Below are positions 62,176 to 64,000 of a DNA stretch of 64,000 bases, one piece after another. This DNA is from Rhizobiales bacterium dw_265 (GTDB lineage Bacteria > Pseudomonadota > Alphaproteobacteria > Micropepsales > Micropepsaceae): positions 186,001 through 250,000 of the forward strand of contig JAAVUU010000001.1 of assembly GCA_018449595.1 (NCBI GenBank), given 5' to 3'. How positions within the stretch are numbered: the first letter of the stretch is position 1; the number at the start of each line of letters is the position of its first letter. The notes beneath the pieces are model-generated. The model did not search any database and was not told the DNA's origin. It saw only the letters and a list, made by a program, of their open reading frames with translations. Made by a program: the position numbers and the translations under genes.

Positions 62176-64000
62176 TCGCGATAGCGCGTCACCGCGTCGC
62201 CCAGCGCGGTCTTGAGCGGTTCCAGCCAGGCTGCGTATTTCTTCCACTGGTCCAGGCCATCGCGGAAGATCGGCTGGCGCACCTGTTCGGAACTGGGGGT
62301 GCGCACGCTGCGCGTATTCTTGTGGAAGTCCAGGCAGGCCGGCTCGAACGGCAGGCCGCAATGCGCCAGCATCCGCCGCACGCTGCCTTCCAGGTCGGCG
62401 ACCACGTCTTCGTGATGCACCCGCAAGACCCGCCCCGGCAGCGCCGCATCCCAGTGCCGCATCAATTCCAGATAGGTGCGGTAATAGCGCGCGATGTCTT
62501 CGATGCTGTAGGTGAATTCCTGGCCCTGGGCGAAAAGCTGCTTGAGGTTGGAGAAGCTGCAGGCCATCGGCTCGCGCCGGGCATCGATGATCCGCGCATT
62601 CGGCAGCATCAGATGGATCAGGCCGACATGGCGGAAATTGTTCGGCATCTTGTCGATGAAGAAGGGCTTGCCGGTGCGATAGACCCTTGTGTCGTCCAGA
62701 TAGCGCGTACCCGCCTGCGCGAAGTCTTGCGCCGTCATCGCCTCCAGCACGCCGGGATAGCGCGGATTGTCCAGGTCGGGATCGCGGCCCTGCAGGTCCA
62801 GCACGGCGCGCTGGATGTCCGCCAGTTCCTGCGTGCCCTCGACCAGGGAATGGGACGCGAGAATCTGTTCCAGCAGGGTGGAGCCGGCGCGCGGCAGGCC
62901 CAGGATGAAGATCGGATCGGAGCGCGCATCGCCCCAACCCTCGCGATGAAGAAAGAAATCGCGGGTGCAAACCGCGACCTGCCCGGCGGTGTTGGTTTCG
63001 ATGACCTGCGGGCGATAGCGGCTTTCCGCGCGCTTCAGCGCGTTGCCGCGTTCGTAATAGCGCCACGACGCCTCCGTCTCGTCCCGGTCTTCCAGCGCCT
63101 TGCCCAAGGCGAAACACAGATGATAGCGGTCCACCGCCCCCGTTCGCGGCGCGGCCTCTTCGGCCCGCATGCGCGTCATCTCCGCATCGTCGAAGTGGAA
63201 CGTCTTGAGATTCGCCAGGCTCCACCAGGCATCGCCGAAATCGGGCCGCGCGGCGGCGGCGGCGCGGTAGGCATCAATCGCCTCCGACACCCGGCCGATG
63301 GTTTTCAGGGCATGCGCCAGCCACAGATTTATATCCGCCGCCTGCGGCGAAGACGCCGGCACATCGGCCAGCATATCGCGATAGAAGGCGATCGCCTTGT
63401 CGTGTTCGCCCAGGCCGACCGCGATGGTGGCGGCCAGTATGCGATAGTCCGGATTGCGCGGCTCCAGCGCCAGCAATTGTTCGACCTGTTCGCGCGCCAG
63501 CCCGTATTTGTGCCGCTTGACCAGGGTATCGGCATAGTCATAGCGGGCGGCGCGATAATCCGGCGCCAGCGCCAGCACCGATTCCAGCAGCAGTTCGGCA
63601 TCGTCCAGCACATCGTGCGCCAGCCCGATGCGGGCCAGGAGGCGCATCGCTTCGGGATGATCGCCATGCGTCAGCAGGAAGGCGCGTGTCATCTGTTCCG
63701 CCGGCGCCAGATCGCCATCGGAAAACAGCGCCGTCGCGGCCACCACTTCGGGCGGCAGGTGCGCCAGGGTGGCGACATGGTCGGCGGCCATAGCGGCATT
63801 ATTGACGTCGCCGGAAATGCGATAGACGCCCTCCAGCATGCGCCAGCTCATGGGCAGCGCCGGATTGATGTTCACGGCGCGCAGCAGCGCATCGATGGCG
63901 CCCGGCGCATCTTTCAGGGCGACGCGGCACAGGCCGCGTTCCTGGTGCATCAGGCTGAAACTTGGCTGCAACCGTTCCAGCCGCGCCAGAACCTCCAGTG
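62172..64000 (-). CDS. TPR-repeat sulfotransferase (5' end outside window)
   Basis: The frame is open to the window edge, so the start is beyond 64000; at least 609 residues are visible. The N-terminal part is a run of TPR helices (ALLRAVNINPALPMSWRM, LLARIGLAHDVLDDAELLLESVLAL, LVKRHKYGLAREQVEQLLAL). The C-terminal domain is a sulfotransferase with the PAPS-binding loop ILGLPRAGSTLLEQILASH and the 3'-phosphate region ARREPMACSFSN. It moves a sulfate group from PAPS to an unknown acceptor, perhaps a glycan or protein. Its stop overlaps that of the phospholipase gene. Confidence 0.85.
   Translation of the reverse strand, partial: LEVLARLERLQPSFSLMHQERGLCRVALKDAPGAIDALLRAVNINPALPMSWRMLEGVYRISGDVNNAAMAADHVATLAHLPPEVVAATALFSDGDLAPAEQMTRAFLLTHGDHPEAMRLLARIGLAHDVLDDAELLLESVLALAPDYRAARYDYADTLVKRHKYGLAREQVEQLLALEPRNPDYRILAATIAVGLGEHDKAIAFYRDMLADVPASSPQAADINLWLAHALKTIGRVSEAIDAYRAAAAARPDFGDAWWSLANLKTFHFDDAEMTRMRAEEAAPRTGAVDRYHLCFALGKALEDRDETEASWRYYERGNALKRAESRYRPQVIETNTAGQVAVCTRDFFLHREGWGDARSDPIFILGLPRAGSTLLEQILASHSLVEGTQELADIQRAVLDLQGRDPDLDNPRYPGVLEAMTAQDFAQAGTRYLDDTRVYRTGKPFFIDKMPNNFRHVGLIHLMLPNARIIDARREPMACSFSNLKQLFAQGQEFTYSIEDIARYYRTYLELMRHWDAALPGRVLRVHHEDVVADLEGSVRRMLAHCGLPFEPACLDFHKNTRSVRTPSSEQVRQPIFRDGLDQWKKYAAWLEPLKTALGDAVTRYRD

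Overview
High-GC bacterial chromosome segment. Gene content points to an alphaproteobacterium: invasion-associated-locus-B (IalB) proteins, large Caulobacter/Sphingomonas-style TonB-dependent receptors, a CsbD stress protein, a xseB-dxs pair, the FabI type of enoyl reductase, and palindromic REP-like intergenic elements. The genus cannot be fixed from sequence alone; a Rhizomicrobium- or Caulobacter-like lineage is a guess. No rRNA, tRNA, CRISPR array, transposase or prophage gene was seen.

Left third (1-24 kb) is mostly housekeeping. It holds a truncated Sel1 protein, a lipoprotein of the D-amino-acid-oxidase family whose domains appear circularly permuted, tiny membrane proteins, a CorA/ZntB transporter, an SDR, a Kef-type antiporter, a cytochrome b561 with an exported partner, a CDF metal exporter, pdxH, a DnaJ-like chaperone, and a fabI-phosphatase-aroC run. 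Then come a secreted C13 (caspase/legumain-like) peptidase, a 23S rRNA methyltransferase-like protein, dxs and xseB, a long leader before a TonB receptor, and SppA.

Middle (24-41 kb): exported MsrB and MsrA flank two IalB proteins, suggesting periplasmic methionine-sulfoxide repair. They belong to a long minus-strand run pit-bioF-bioD-bioA-msrA-ialB-ialB. Next are mmsA, a tandem pair of PQQ-type beta-propeller dehydrogenases, an amino-acid permease, and a membrane-anchored catalase-like peroxidase coupled to a cytochrome b561.

Right third (41-64 kb) is the most distinctive part. A divergent promoter region at about 50.45-50.65 kb separates two arms. To the left runs an apparent six-gene operon: an STN-domain TonB receptor, a frameshifted 2-keto-4-pentenoate-hydratase-like gene, an MFS exporter, a gluconate-2-dehydrogenase subunit-3-like protein, a GMC oxidoreductase and a DUF885 hydrolase. 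To the right run an ECF sigma factor, a FecR-like anti-sigma factor and a second TonB receptor, which is a close paralogue of the first but lacks the STN signalling domain. After these come a metallophosphoesterase, a DUF1275 membrane protein, a purple-acid-phosphatase-like enzyme, a third PQQ propeller protein, a phosphocholine-type phospholipase C and a TPR-sulfotransferase. I read this as a cell-surface-signalled nutrient-uptake locus; its substrate is unknown, with an organophosphate or an oxidised sugar/aromatic compound as the leading guesses.
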